Assembly (NCBI GenBank): GCA_037893225.1
Contig: JAZGUH010000358.1
Span: 186,001 to 250,000, forward strand
Length of the DNA stretch: 64,000 nucleotides
Direction of reading: 5' to 3'
DNA from: Hippasteria phrygiana
Lineage: Eukaryota; Echinodermata; Asteroidea; Valvatida; Goniasteridae
In this document: positions 12,298 to 23,815 of the stretch, piece by piece
Layout of the letters: every line of letters starts with the position of its first letter
Position numbering within the stretch: position 1 is the first letter of the stretch
The notes under the pieces: generated by a model
Databases searched by the model: none
What the model saw: the letters and a program-made list of their open reading frames with translations, nothing else
What the model was told of the DNA's origin: nothing
Program-made: the position numbers and the translations under genes

Positions 12298-12899
12298 AGC
12301 TCCCGTCTACTGCTCAACATGTATGATTGACAGTATATTTTACAAAGGACTTTATGGACTTGGTTGTTTACTGCCATTTTTGATTACATCAATTATAAAA
12401 AAAGGAGGAGGGATTCACAAAGTCTTTCAGGGATATTTTTTTTTATATTATTGTTTTATGCCTTGCAGAGTGAGCTTTGGGTGTGGTTAAAAAAATTAAG
12501 ATGATTAGTTTTTCCTAAATGTTTGTACATTATTAATTTCTTAAAGCCTCTGGGCCTTTTTACTAGGAAGTGTCCTCAAGCTGTCAAAATCCAACACTGT
12601 GCAGTGTACATGTACCTATGGCACATTCTTTGGACTTGGGCAAATTGGGGCATCATAGCTCCATGTAAAGTAATGGTGCCAAGGCGCTGCAGTCCTGAAC
12701 ACATCAAAATTCAACACAACCTGCTGTTGGAGTTCATAAGGCTTTGGGTAGTTAGGGTTAAGGGTGGCACACTGGCATGGTACAACATTGCTCGACTTCA
12801 GTCGCTGTCTCAAACTTGAGCTTCCGTCCGGGAACAAAATAACGAGCAACTTGAAAAACAGTCAGACCGATGAAACTGCATTGCTACAACACTACTTAC

Positions 12900-13023
12900 T
12901 TTAGTTTTGGTGAACTGACTTGAGTATCGTTGGACATGCCATTGGTCTTGGGTCCAAACCTACTGGCTGTTGGTGGACCTGGTTGCTTGTTCTCCCATGG
13001 CTTCTTAATGGATGTATCTGAAG
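12900..13023 (-). CDS. Ena/VASP: Ena/VASP exon: KPWE linker
   Basis: The exon encodes SDTSIKKPWENKQPGPP, then TASRFGPKTNGMSNDTQ and VSSPKL. The KPWE motif is a recognisable piece of the EVH2 linker in this family. Acceptor GATGCAG and donor GTAAGTAG flank it; phases are one base in, two bases out. Confidence 0.88.
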
Positions 13024-13439
13024 CTGCATCACAATAACAACATCCCAATATTTACAGCACAGAAATAGGAAATGTTTACGAGTCATGCAGTAGAATGACT
13101 CCCAAGGTGATTTCATCGAGCGTTCTATTATTCCGAGGCACAGCTGAGGGAAAATAGAATGCTCCAGGAATCACTTGAGGTGCTATTTATTATTAAACCT
13201 CTTCTACAAATTATGCAATAAATTAGCCATTATACCTATGCATTTTTTTGATTGTTGAAATTCTGTGAGAAACCAACCACCCCCCCCCTCCCCCATAAAA
13301 TTCTTGCACCAGAACACTGCACCGTTTAGTATGTAGTGCATCTCGGAATATGGGTACTACATGTTTTGCAGCCAAGAGATCATTCTTTTCTGGCCGTGGC
13401 ATAGTCGGTTTTGGAGTGGATGGCTTTTAAACGGGAAAG

Positions 13440-13680
13440 GAACTTTTAAAGGGGAGGTGAGTTGGTCTCACCAACGGTGGAAGTTACCCCGCCTGGGTCT
13501 ATAGGTCTGAAAATTGGGATCATTTCTTTGGTATCTATCGGAGATTTATCCTCTATTTAGATATGGACCCAGGAAAACTGTAAGGGTGGTAGGGCTGGCA
13601 ACTTAAAATATGGCCAACCCCACCACCTCTGTTGTAGCCCATTAACTAGAGTGGCTTTCAGCCTTGAACTGGTCGACTTC
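13440..13680 (+). repeat. Interspersed repeat family R2
   Basis: GTGAGTTGGTCTCACCAACG, TAGGTCTGAAAATTGGGATC, ATTTATCCTCTATTTAGA and CCCACCACCTCTGTTG match the copy at 18608-18850. The class is unknown. Confidence 0.7.
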
Positions 13681-13682
13681 CA

Positions 13683-13885
13683 CATACATACACACGCAGT
13701 CGTACTTTCCTATACTCGTGAGGACAATGCTTTGTGTTTCCTATTATTCCTTTAATATAACCCAACCCCATAGACTAAGCACGTATCTTTACGTTCGAGG
13801 ACCGATTTTAACAAAAGACCAACTCTCGAGGACAAGAAAGATTCTTTTGTATTTTCTTTCTCCTCTTGTCCTCGAACGTAGTACA
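13683..13885 (+). repeat. Family R3, left-arm copy
   Basis: CAGTCGTACTTTCCTATAC, GAGGACAATGCTTTGTGTTT, CATAGACTAAGCACGTATC and ACGTTCGAGGACCGATTTTA match the left arm at 55858. The piece ends in CTTGTCCTCGAACGTAG followed by a CA run. Confidence 0.75.
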
Positions 13886-14109
13886 ATACAAGAGCACACA
13901 CACACACACAATTAAAAAAAAAAAAAATTGGCGATATAGTAAAAATAGAGAAAACCATGTGACATGCTCTAAGCGAATCAAGAGACAGAATCTCTGTATG
14001 AGATGTTATAAGAAGCAAATAAACACACAAGTAAAAAAACACGGATTGTTGGCCTACCGGCTGGTTGAAAAAATCAGGTGGGTGTGGAAAGGGGGCGGAG
14101 TCTACTTAC

Positions 14110-14188
14110 CAGTCCTAGGATGTCCGGGGTTCGGTGGCGATGTTCTCCCTGATGGAGCTGCAGATTGCTGTTTGGTTTCGCCGCTATC
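14110..14188 (-). CDS. Ena/VASP: Ena/VASP exon: Ser/Pro linker
   Basis: The exon encodes DSGETKQQSAAPSGRTSPP then NPGHPRT between acceptor CCTGCAG and donor GTAAGTAG. It starts in phase 0 and leaves one base, fitting both neighbours. The low-complexity S/T-P linker between the F-actin-binding block and the tetramerisation domain probably carries phosphorylation sites. Confidence 0.85.
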
Positions 14189-15493
14189 CTGCAGGCCAAA
14201 TGTGTTCACAATTTAAGCCGGGATCTCTTAAGGAAAAAAGGGGGGGGGCACACCTTTTGTGCATGAGGTCATTTTACGAGCACTCCAATAAATGCCTTTT
14301 TAATATTTCATGTGAATGAAAATTCCTAAGTGTGTGGGGAGTTACGGTGTCACATTAAGATTGGACTCCATTAAAAGCAGACTCCTTTTAATTACATAAA
14401 AAAAAAACTCCCAAACCAATGAGAAATGCAGGGTGGTGTGAGGATCAGGGTAAGAAATAAGGTTAAGGGTTTAGAATACGGTTAAGGTTAGGATGAAGAT
14501 TAGGGTTAAGTCATTGCAGAAAATTGCTTGTGTTCATTCCAAAATCACAATTTTGTTGCAATGCAAAGATTCGGGTATTCATGGTGTTGAATATTCATAT
14601 GACAATGCAACTGAGTGGGTTTTCGGTAAAGGGGCCCTCTCGAGGATAGGGCGTTACAAGCAAGCTAGCCAAACTTGGTACAACTGAGGCAGATTATGGC
14701 AAAGAATCTTGCCCAATGACTAGGGGTGTGCATTTAAATCTCGGAAATTGCTGTTCATATTGTTCATTAAGGTCCGCACGTTAATACTACCACATCGGTG
14801 CATCAATGCAACAAGATGCAAGTGTGTACAGTGAGCTCTATAGTGAGCTCTTTTTCATTGTCTGAGAAATGACTAAGTAACAATGTTATTTCGGTTATAA
14901 ATGGCAAGTTGATTCCATAATCTGGCACCAGTTTCTGACTTTTGCGGTCGGGTACTCGGGTACCCGGTTCGGATGCTCGGCCTTACCAAGGACGCAAGCA
15001 TTAGGATCACCCGGCTGATGTCCAACCGACAATGTGTAAACCAATCTTAATCCTGCATTCTTAGGCTTGCCAGACACAGTGGCACACCTGTGACTTGTCT
15101 TTTGGCATGGTGCTCACCATTTTTATCCATAAACTTTTTTCCATAAAAAACAAATATAAGTTGACAAGCAGAGGGTGGTGGACCAATGTTAGTCAAATTG
15201 CAGCTGGGCATGCAACTTGGAATTAACAAAAAAGAACGAGGAAATTCTAATCTTTACAAGACTTTGTACAGTGCTTTTCAGTTTTCAATGCCATAAGTGT
15301 GAAGTGTAAAACGAGGAAATCAGCTGATCCGAGCAAAGTTGCATGTCTGTTAATAAATAATGTCTGTAAATAAAGCAAATATTGAGAGGATGAAGGTGTA
15401 ATAACCGGATCTTTACCATGTCAATCATGCAATCATGATTGAGGAAGGTCACGACTGCTATTAATGAATCGCACTGATGGTAACATCTGTCCA

Positions 15494-15772
15494 TTAACCC
15501 CTTGCGTACGTATGACGCAAATATGCGCAAAAAAAGCAGTGCCACCAGGCCGGATGACGCAATTGGCCGCCGTTTGTGCAGTTTCAATCTATTGTTGGAT
15601 TAAACACTGCCACCAGGCCGGATGACACCATTGGCCGCTGTTTGTGCAGTTTCAATCCATTGTTGGATTATTGTGTATAGGTTACGCTTGGCTTGCACAA
15701 ACACATTGTAGCGGTTCGCTTGGCTGCTAGAGCCGCCGCGGCACCCCGACGTCTCCCGTAAAATACCGTACT
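15494..15772. mobile_element. TTAA-family short element, with internal duplication
   Basis: TTAACCCCTTGCGTACG begins the left end and CCGTACTCAAGGGGTAAAC the right. A segment GCCACCAGGCCGGATGAC..TTGGCCGC..GTTTGTGCAGTTTCAATC is present twice in tandem (about 15541 and 15608), a local duplication absent from other copies. The right TTAA is mutated. Confidence 0.65.
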
Positions 15773-15851
15773 CAAGGGGTAAACAGTGGTCTCTGCATAT
15801 AGGTAAGGATCAGAACACCACGTTCTATGATATTTAGATTTGTATACTTAC

Positions 15852-15977
15852 TGTCTTTTTGAGACGTAGCTGTAGTTTCCTCTGCATTTCACTCATTAGA
15901 TCTCCGCCGCCGCCTCCACCTCCGCCCCCTCCCACTTTGCTGGGTGCATTACTACTGGAACCATTGGACGATTCATC
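15852..15977 (-). CDS. Ena/VASP: Ena/VASP exon: glycine run and F-actin-binding segment
   Basis: This phase-0 exon of 42 codons encodes DESSNGSSSNAPSKV, nine glycines, then DLMSEMQRKLQLRLKKT. The basic helix after a Gly run is the F-actin-binding block of EVH2. Acceptor CATGTCCAG and donor GTAAGTA flank it. Confidence 0.93.
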
Positions 15978-16024
15978 CTGGACATGGAATGAGTCACAGA
16001 ATTAGTCAGGGTCACTGGACTCAA

Positions 16025-16165
16025 GTTTAAATATGCCATTGTTCAACAGTCATGATTTAACAATTGTTGACTGCTGTGATGTGGGATATGATGTTTTGAA
16101 CACCTGAGGGACACATAGCACCCGAGGCAATCACAGCAGTCAACAATTGTTTTGTTTTATACAAC
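16025..16165. repeat. Inverted repeat AACAATTGTTGACTGCTGTGAT
   Basis: TTAACAATTGTTGACTGCTG at about 16058 and its complement CAGCAGTCAACAATTGTTTT at about 16132 flank about 55 bp, a small foldback structure just downstream of the FAB exon's intron side. Confidence 0.7.
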
Positions 16166-16461
16166 GCTTGAATAAATCCCCGCCATCCGATTGGTGGATC
16201 GTCGATCATGTGCATTGAATTATTCGTCCCATTGCACGGCGCGAAGTTACATCGCTTGGTTAGGGCGTGCGATGTAACTTCCCTAATTTCACGCTCACTG
16301 TTGGTGCCGCTACAACAGACTGGTTTCCGATCCCTCCATTGTCCTTTGGACATCAAATGTATATTATATACATATGGGGACCGGGAACCAGTCTAGGCTG
16401 TCATTCACACAAAATGGCGGACCGTGTTTCCGATCCGAACCGCGGTTTGTTCTCCTAACAG

Positions 16462-16636
16462 ACGACGAAATATTGGAACTTGTAGGCAATGCTGACGCTG
16501 CTAACACAAAGAGACAAATGAAATATGCAGTCAAACGATTAGAGGAATTTGCAAGACACGCAGGAACAACAATTAAAGCTTTAACTGATTCGGAACTGGA
16601 CCACTTTTTGTCGCGGTTTTATGCGGGACTGAGAAG
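16462..16636 (+). pseudogene. Crypton/DUF3504-type recombinase N-terminal fragment
   Basis: The frame encodes DDEILELVGNADAANTKRQ, then MKYAVKRLEEFARHAG and LTDSELDHFLSRFYAGLR. This is the SAM-like N-terminal domain seen in Crypton tyrosine recombinases and their domesticated relatives (ZMYM, QRICH1, KCTD1-type). It is bounded by a possible acceptor (CTAACAG) and donor (AAG|GTAAAC), although the frame also ends in TAA at 16638. No catalytic recombinase domain follows, and the fragment lies antisense in an Ena/VASP intron. It is either one exon of a nested gene or a dead transposon piece. Confidence 0.6.
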
Positions 16637-16689
16637 GTAAACGGCACATTGTACACAAAGAAATCCATGCATGCAATCTGTCAAGGATT

Positions 16690-16880
16690 TATTCAGGCGT
16701 TGTATAAAACAAATAATGAATGTTTCACATTCGTGCAATGGTAAGAATAATTTCATTCGGTGACAGATGGAATGTCTCATTCCACTCAGCTTCGCCTCGT
16801 GGAATGGAACATTCAATCTGTCACCTCATGAAATTATTATTACCATCGCACTCATAAACATTCATTATTTGTATAATATT
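16690..16880. repeat. Large imperfect palindrome
   Basis: AAACAAATAATGAATGTTT..ATGGTAAGAATAATTTCAT..GGTGACAGATGGAATG is mirrored by CATTCAATCTGTCACCTC.., GAAATTATTATTACCATCG, CATTCATTATTTGTATAAT around the centre CTCAGCTTCGCCTCGTGG. It is probably a palindromic transposon or MITE. Confidence 0.75.
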
Positions 16881-17504
16881 GCCAAATTAACTCAAAACAA
16901 ATCACGCGATCAAAACAGCTGATCGTCTGCTTGTTCACTGCTCCCATTATAGTTTACTACCGTCAACAGTGTAGGTGAAAATTGCATGGGTACCAATGAT
17001 ACAACTCAATAGCTAGCTGGCTGATGTGTGATATCATGCTTGCAGTGTGCCAGTCGTTTTTATAGACCGGACACGTGATCATTCTAGGTCAATCAAAATA
17101 CAGTATTCAAGATGGAGATATAACAATGACAATTATCTTCAAGCAAACTTGAATCCTCGATCCTGATTGGTCGATCCGTGGCAGCTGAGAGTGTGATAAA
17201 AACCCATATCACATGGCCCATATACACACTCCGAATTGCGCTGTTCTAATTCTGCGAATTGCGCGATACGCAAAACGCAGTGCTGCACAATCCATTGGTA
17301 ATTCAAAAGCTGCGCGTTTGCGTCCCATGTGGATCGTCACGTCTTCGGCGCACACTTGTTACGTTTTCCAGATAGCTCCCGTTTCTCCTGCAGGCTAGGA
17401 TAGTGCTGGCTGTTAATGATGTGTGCGTGTACGTGGTACAGGTTTCGCGCACAGCGCCGTGCGTGTTCCATCTTTACTGCGCGTCAAGTTTGCTTGAAGA
17501 TAAA

Positions 17505-17648
17505 TTTGTTATCCCACTCGCGCTCGTGGAACACGGAAAATGTAGTGCGTCCGTGTCCCATATTCCACTCGGCCTTTGGCCTCGTGGAATATGGGACACG
17601 GACGTACTACATTATTCCGTGTTCCACTCGGCGCTCGTGGGATAACTT
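17505..17648. repeat. Long near-perfect palindrome
   Basis: ATCCCACTCGCGCTCGTGGA..ACGGAAAATGTAGTGCGTCC..GTGTCCCATATTCCACTCGG pairs with CCTCGTGGAATATGGGACAC..GGACGTACTACATTATTCCG..TGTTCCACTCGGCGCTCGTG. Nested CCACTCG..CGTGG boxes occur at the ends and centre. Its extended arms would form a hairpin of about 65 bp. Confidence 0.8.
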
Positions 17649-18287
17649 ATATTGTCAAACTGTTAAAGGCCCTGTGTAATACGTATCCCTACCTAAAGCA
17701 TACTTTGCATGGATACTTACATGTACATGTCAGCCTATATGGGATATCCTTTTTGAACTTGAAATGAAACTTACATCTTCTTTTTGCATCTTTAAAATGT
17801 TCATATTGGAATATTAAGTAGTATTATGGGGTGCATGACCTATGAGACTGAACAAGCTGGATGACCAATACTGAACCTCTGAATACAACCAACTTTTGCA
17901 ACTTCGCAGTACGAATATTTGGTGCTGGCTTCATAAATTTGTTTTACGTGAAGTATGAGCCGGCCTTTAGTCATCATTCTACTGTAAATGTAGCAGGATA
18001 CAAGTTTGATTACACAGGATCAAGTATAGAATAACAAATTAGCATTGTACCAAGTGCACATGTAGATAAGATATAGATGTTTTCGTTATCTCAAATCCAG
18101 AGATCATCTTTCCCATATAACCTTCGACCGGTATTCAGTATAACCATTGGACTTTATACAGATAATGTATTATACAGATAATGTATTATACAGATATACT
18201 CTCATATGACCTACATGTAGGTCAAAAGAGATTCTGAGCTAAGGCATGCATGTGCAGTTGGAACACCAAAAACACTTCTTGTCTTAC

Positions 18288-18544
18288 CCTTGAAACTTTC
18301 TTGAGCTTAGCGCCAGACAGAGCTGCGGCTAGTCCACCACCACCGCTTGGTGGGGGTGGGGGTGCTGGTGGGCCACCCCCTACTCCAGGAGGAGGTGGGG
18401 GTGGGGGTGGTTGAGGTACACCTGGTGGGAGTCCAGCACTGGGTTGGGTTGGCGAGGTCTGGGATTGTGAAGGGATGCTCGGTACGGGTGGGGCAGGCGG
18501 GGCAGGCGGTGCGGGCGGGGCTGCTGGGGGTTGGGCTGGGCATG
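18288..18544 (-). CDS. Ena/VASP: Ena/VASP exon: proline-rich core and G-actin-binding motif
   Basis: The exon encodes a proline-rich region (PPAPPAPPAPPVP, QPPPPPPPPGVGG, PPAPPPPPSGG) that in this family recruits profilin-actin and SH3/WW proteins. It is followed by GLAAALSGAKLKKVSR, the thymosin-like G-actin-binding motif that opens the EVH2 region. It is flanked by acceptor TCTCCGCAG and donor GTAAGAC. The exon is complete in phase 0 at its end. Plus-strand frames here are shadows. Confidence 0.95.
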
Positions 18545-18607
18545 CTGCGGAGAAACGAGAAAAAATATATTGTGTTAATTTGAGCATTGAATCAGTAACT
18601 AATTAAT

Positions 18608-18850
18608 CAAGGGGGTTGAGTTGGTCATACCAACAATGAAGTTATCCCGCTTCCGTCTTTAGGTCTACAAAAATTGGGATAATTTCTGTTGATAAGAATC
18701 TGTTAAAGAATTATCCTCTATTTAGAGTAGGGTGGTGCGTGTAGGTTTGGCAATTCAAAATGTTGCCAACCCTATCACCTACCTCTGATTGCAACCCTTT
18801 ACCTAGAGTGAAGTTTAGCCTTGTACTGGGTGATTTCAATATTAAACAGA
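18608..18850 (+). repeat. Interspersed repeat family R2, second copy
   Basis: GGGTTGAGTTGGTCATACC, GTCTTTAGGTCTACAAAAAT, GAATTATCCTCTATTTAGAG and CCTATCACCTACCTCTGATT parallel 13440-13680. It lies just upstream of the proline-rich Ena/VASP exon. Confidence 0.7.
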
Positions 18851-19194
18851 AATCAGAATAATTAATAACAGAACAAATTATGTTTGCCACTGTGGCTTGT
18901 AACAATCTAAGCTCTCGGGGACCAATAGGCTCTGTTGATATCATCAACAGGATCCTGGTGGTGGTGATAAGACAGAAATAACAGCATTGTGTTGGCTATA
19001 TCCTGTTACAAATGGTGTGCAATGTACAATGTGGTTTTGTGCACATTCAGTACACCATGAGCCATTTCCCGTATAGCCTAACTTCAGTATTCAAATTGGT
19101 GCATGCACACTACAATAGACCAACGAAAAAATGATGTCACGCTTTGTTTACATGTGTGCTTTAGAAAGGAACAAAGCAGGGAATGTTGTCCCAC

Positions 19195-19900
19195 GTGACC
19201 ATGCTATCTAATACCCCGTTCTCACTTGAACAATTTTCTACGCGAATGCCGTGCGACTACCAAATCGCACAGGGCGTACGGGAGTCGCACGGCAGTCCGT
19301 TGATGATTCGCACAGGTTGTAGAGGTGTCGTGTGTAATTCGGACGGGTCACATGCCCGTGCAAGTTTTTTCAAATATAGAAAATTTCCATACGGCTGTCG
19401 CATGGTTCGCATAGTTCGCATTGGTCGCATAGGGGTCGCACGGCAGTCGCACAGCAGTCTGATAGGTCGCACAGGAGTCTGAAGAGAGTCGCACGGCTCG
19501 GCCGTGCGACTCAAAGCAGACCCCGTGCGACTCCCGTGCGACATCCATCAGACTGCCATGCAACTGCTGTGCAACATTTGCGAATCTCATGAGAGCCTGG
19601 TGCGACTGCCATCAGACTGCTGTACAAGTTGTAGGAATCTCATGCAAGTGCGGTGTGACCCCATGCGAGCGCGGTGCTACTGCCGTCCAACCTGGCCTTG
19701 CCATTCTTGCTGCCTGCCTGCTTGCCATCACTCTTCGGTGGCATCGTTGTGTTGTGTTGAATACTTGTTGACTGTCGAACATCAAGTGCGGTTTTGAAGA
19801 TCAACGCAAAAAGGCCCTGCTTTTATGCGATTCGCGCGAATCGAACGGCGCTTGTACGGCGGTCGCATGGCGCTCTGATTGGTTGTACGGCGTGTGTACT
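19195..19900. repeat. CG-rich region of degenerate GTCGCACGGCAGTC repeats with central hairpin
   Basis: Many imperfect units such as GTCGCACGGCAGTC, GTCGCATGGTTCGC and their complements GTGCGACTGCCATCAGAC are arranged inverted around a perfect 12-bp stem GAGTCGCACGGC-TCG-GCCGTGCGACTC near 19488-19514. It resembles a palindromic DNA transposon. Its CpG richness contrasts with the AT-rich neighbours. Open frames on both strands arise from the repeats. Confidence 0.7.
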
Positions 19901-20039
19901 GCATGCGCACAGGTTGCATTCGAGTTGAACAAAAATTTCAAAGCACGCCGGCACCGCGCTGTGCGTGCTGCACGGGATCGTCCCGTTTTCTCAAGAGAGT
20001 GCGCATGCCATCTCGAGAGAGGGTGCTGTCATGACTATG

Positions 20040-20351
20040 GAGATGACAAACGATGGCTGCGCAACGGACTGCCCAAGGTTTTGGCGGAAGAGACATCTTT
20101 AATGCCGATGAAACGGACCTGTTTTATTGTCTCTTGTCGGACCATTCCCTCACACTAAAAGCGAAGCAAAGATCACCTAAAACTGCCATGATTTTGTGCT
20201 CTAGTTCATCACGGCCGTTACATTGGATATTCGCTTGGTATTCACGTACGTAATCTTTGGGGGGAAAAGGGGGACCTTGGGTAACTCGAAACTCCGCTTA
20301 ACTCAAAATTGGAGCCCATTCCCCTGAGGTTTGAATATCGAGATTTCACTG
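20040..20351 (+). pseudogene. pogo/Tigger-family transposase remnant with 3' terminus
   Basis: The frame from 20053 contains DIFNADETDLFYCLLSDHSL, the first catalytic-aspartate region of DDE_1 (pogo/Tigger/jerky) transposases, then KTAMILCSSSS. It degenerates after about 60 codons. The piece ends in TCGAGATTTCACTG followed by TA at 20352-20353, as expected of a pogo 3' end with TA target. The N-terminal DNA-binding half and the second and third catalytic positions are missing. Confidence 0.75.
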
Positions 20352-20509
20352 TAGCTCAATTGACATTGACAGGATTGCAACAGTGATTTCTGTACATGCA
20401 AACAAACCTGAAATACTGGTACCTATAACCTAATATACAGCATCTAAACATACATGTACCTATAAATTATGTACCTCTAACATGTTACATAGTGAGCTTC
20501 CAAAGAGAC

Positions 20510-20835
20510 AAAGCAGACGACAAGCTAGTTCGGTATTCCAACTGCACATGTGCACAACGAGATTCAACGATTTTTCTCTCAGGACAAACATGGCAGATAA
20601 ATGCACACAAGGCTATGGGGGACGTGGTAACCGAATCTGCATTCTGTGCAATTTTTTGGTGCAATTGAAAAGACGATGGAAACTTTTGTTCAAACAAAAG
20701 TTTGGACACACAAGACACCTGAAAACACTTTGTTATCCAAACGTTTTACGCATACGATGAATTGTTTCTCCCGAAAGAAAAATTGTCAAATCTTGATGTG
20801 CACATGCGCAGTTGGAATACCGAACTGGCTTATTA
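20510..20835. mobile_element. Short inverted-repeat element, family R4
   Basis: AGCTAGTTCGGTATTCCAAC at the left and GTTGGAATACCGAACTGGCT at the right are inverted termini of about 33 bp including GCACATGTGCAC. A related terminus is found at 40296 and 42790. Confidence 0.75.
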
Positions 20836-21842
20836 AAAGGCTACATGTGCATGTACGTTTTGAGCCCAAGATGACAAACTCAACGTTGCTTCAGAAACCT
20901 ACATATGTAGTCGGGCTAATGCCGTTATTTACGTGCCCAGCATGAAACACAGACCAACTCACTACCAAATGGGTGACTCTGATGAGTGATTAGGAATAAC
21001 TGACATACATGTATGTGCAATAGTCAACCTGATAACGACTATCACTTGACATGCCAACAGTTCTCATCCTGAGGCAGTTGTATGTACATGTACACATGTA
21101 TGCCGGTCCATTAGTAATAGCACTGCATCCGCTTTCTTTTAGCTTTTAGGAACCGAGATTATTTTAGGCGACTGACTTGATAACTTCTTATATTTGTGTC
21201 ACTTCCTCTAAATAACTTATTGAACATGTGAATTAAATTACTTATATTAAATTAATAATTGTCACATTCTACACAAACATGCACTTCCCCGAGGCAAAGT
21301 GATAACATCCTGGGGCGAAATTATGTAATGATCAGTAGATTATAGCCAGCATCAACAATTGATGGGGCTTGAGGAGTAGAAAAAAAGGAACTGATTAAAT
21401 GCACGGGTGGCATCGCTGTCAATCGGTTGCATGTTTTCACAATTAGTATAATTGAGACTGTGGCTTAGCCATGACCATACAGATGTTTTCTCTCCAATAT
21501 CTTTCACAAATTTCTAAGCTATTTCTGGAATGTGCCAGTTCAAGTCCAAACTTTCTTATTATTTTTTTCTTACTATTTTTTTTCTTCAACATCTACGTAT
21601 CAATACTCTGCCAGGGGCAAATTTTAAGCGACAAATTGTTCTGAAGTCTCGGAAAGTTTTATCTTTTTAAGTTGCCCCTTATCCATTTTTCAAAGTTTTT
21701 CCAAACAGAAAAACTATAATATGCTACAATCTTAAAAGAAAAATTAGTTTAGAACCCTTTGAGGAGGAACTGAGGAAAATAACTATTAACCTTGGACACA
21801 TTTCCTGCAGTAAATTCTACTGTGTGCGACTTATAGCAGTTA

Positions 21843-22290
21843 TATGTGACCCGCTCCGGAAAAAGGTATATTATGTCGCAAAATATATAAAATGAGTTTT
21901 ATTTATGTTTGGAAAGCCCACAATGTAGGCTTTCATTTGGTACATGATAGAGCTCCAAAGCCCTTTCCGTTCTGGAGATATCGCGTTTTTGCATATTAAT
22001 TAGTTCTATGGAGTTCAAATTGCACAACAGAAAAAACAGGCTTTGAAATAGCTAGTTCTAATACAATGCAATGGAACAATGCACTCTAAAAAGGTTATTT
22101 TTTCACTTTATTCACTGAAATCAACATTGTTGTGCACCAAACCTGAAACTTTAGATAATTAAGATGTCATTAAAAAAAAAATAAAAAATGAATTTTGACG
22201 AAAAATTTCACCCTCTCAACGTTGAAAGGGCCATTACACGTAAATGCATAGCGCGACTTATATCACCTTTTTCTGGAGCGGGTCACATAT
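21843..22290. mobile_element. Short inverted-repeat element (ATGTGACCCGCTCCGG termini)
   Basis: ATGTGACCCGCTCCGGAAAA at the left and TTTTTCTGGAGCGGGTCACA at the right are near-perfect inverted repeats of about 24 bp, with AT-rich flanks that leave the target duplication ambiguous (TA or TAT). The interior is AT-rich with no coding frame. Confidence 0.8.
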
Positions 22291-22325
22291 TGTAGGCTAT
22301 GGACTTTTTGGTAAAACGTACAGAG

Positions 22326-22720
22326 TCTGTTGTCAACCTGTCCAAATTAAGTCCAGTGCGGACAGCCCGTAAACTTTCCAATTTGTCAAGTGTCGATCGT
22401 CAGTTGTCCGTATAATTATCCCTCCACAGTGGGAACTTTTACAGGGCCAACCATGTAGCGGAAGAGTTACGTGGCAGTTTTACATACATGTAGCTGGAAA
22501 GTCCAGAGCAGACAGCCACTGTAATGTAAAACATGCATTTTGATCATGTGCTTTCCGTGTTTGACCACTGCAAAGTTTATGTGGCCGAGGACTTTCCGCG
22601 AGCCATGTAATCCAAGTGCGGACGCACGGAAGAATAACCGCAGTGGAATGTTAACAATCTCGAACGGTAACTTTTGACAAGAGTTAGTCCAATGCAAACG
22701 CGGATTAAGTCTATCCACTC
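22326..22720 (+). repeat. Interspersed repeat with inverted TCCA(A/G)TGCG ends, uninterrupted copy
   Basis: It begins CTGTTGTCAACCTGTCC.., AAGTCCAGTGCGGACAGCC and ends AGTTAGTCCAATGCAAACGC. Internal landmarks are CCACAGTGGGAACTTTTACA, GTTTATGTGGCCGAGGACTT and GCGAGCCATGTAATCCAAG. The second copy at 62488-63055 carries a nested TTAA element. Confidence 0.8.
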
Positions 22721-23289
22721 AGGGGCTATTCCTGAACAGACAAGCTGCTTTAGTTTAAATGTACCTAAATCAAACAATTTCTGCTTTTGTAGGCGTACCA
22801 CATTAAGTCATTTCTTATTCTGGTTAAACTGTAGTTAAAACAAGGATAAACCCATTACTGAGTACCAAAGTGTAGTGCATATTTTCTGCACATTACAAAG
22901 GTGCATGAACCAGAACAATGTTGAATGACATCACCCTTTGGTACCGTAGAAAATAGAATAGCATAAACATATGATTCGGTCACAAAATTTAGACAAACAT
23001 AAGATACTCATAAAAAGGGCACATCTTCAAGGGAGTAACTGTATCTACACAGCAAGGCCCTTGCTTTATGGTACAACAAAATGTATGTCATCTGTACCTA
23101 GTTTGAAAGATCTTTTCAACCGAAACAATATCACGGCTTTAAACCTTCTAGAAGCTGAATCGGGCACATCCCACACACAATGTCCAATTTTAATTACATG
23201 TAAAAGTACATTAGCTTTTTGACATTGCAAAAGACCTACAAACTTCATGCTTTTCTGAGAGCCCACTGAAAAAAAGACACTTCATATGT

Positions 23290-23785
23290 TTAACTTAAGG
23301 TAGTGTACACGATTGGTAATCCTCCAATTTTCTTTTACTGAATTATTACGAAATACATGTACCTTACTAGACTGTAAGTTAATATTAGTCTCAATCATAC
23401 TGTGAAATGATGGCACCAGGTGTGCTGTCTCTGTCAAGAAAAGTGGAAATTTATTTCATTTTCCAACGATCGTTGGAAAACTGCCATGTAGCCTTTTGTC
23501 AAGGCGCGCGTGGCTATACCCAGACGATCCGAGTGGCGCGCCCTGGACATGCTGGCATTCGGGGCATGTCACGCGTCCAGGTAGCCATGCACACCTTGAC
23601 TAAAGGCTATCATCTGCCCGACGGTTGAAAACGAGTGCCGTTTTTCTCTCGTTTTTTCGCCATCCAACAACGCAAAACTTTGAACAGGTCAGTGGAATGA
23701 TATTTCCTATAAAATACTAACCCTCAAATCCGCCCATTTCTGAAAATTGCAACAATGACCAATCATGTACACTGCCTTCAATACC
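23290..23785 (+). repeat. Interspersed repeat family R1, rearranged copy
   Basis: It shares both ends with the 10930-11325 copy (TTACTAGACTGTAAGTTAAT..TGGCACCAGGTGTGCTGT; AACAGGTCAGTGGAATGATA..). The middle is replaced by an inverted-repeat segment at about 23470-23620 (CTTTTGTCAAGGCG ... CACCTTGACTAAAGGC). It lies directly downstream of the Q/R-rich Ena/VASP exon. Confidence 0.65.
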
Positions 23786-23815
23786 AAGGATTCTTTCAGT
23801 TGCTACAGTTCTTAC

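Noticed and set aside
14480..14520. Telomere-like GGTTAGGGTTAAGG units
   Set aside because: Only a few degenerate units within an intron; no array.
18347..18583. Plus-strand Gly/Val-rich frame
   Set aside because: Antisense shadow of the proline-rich Ena/VASP exon.
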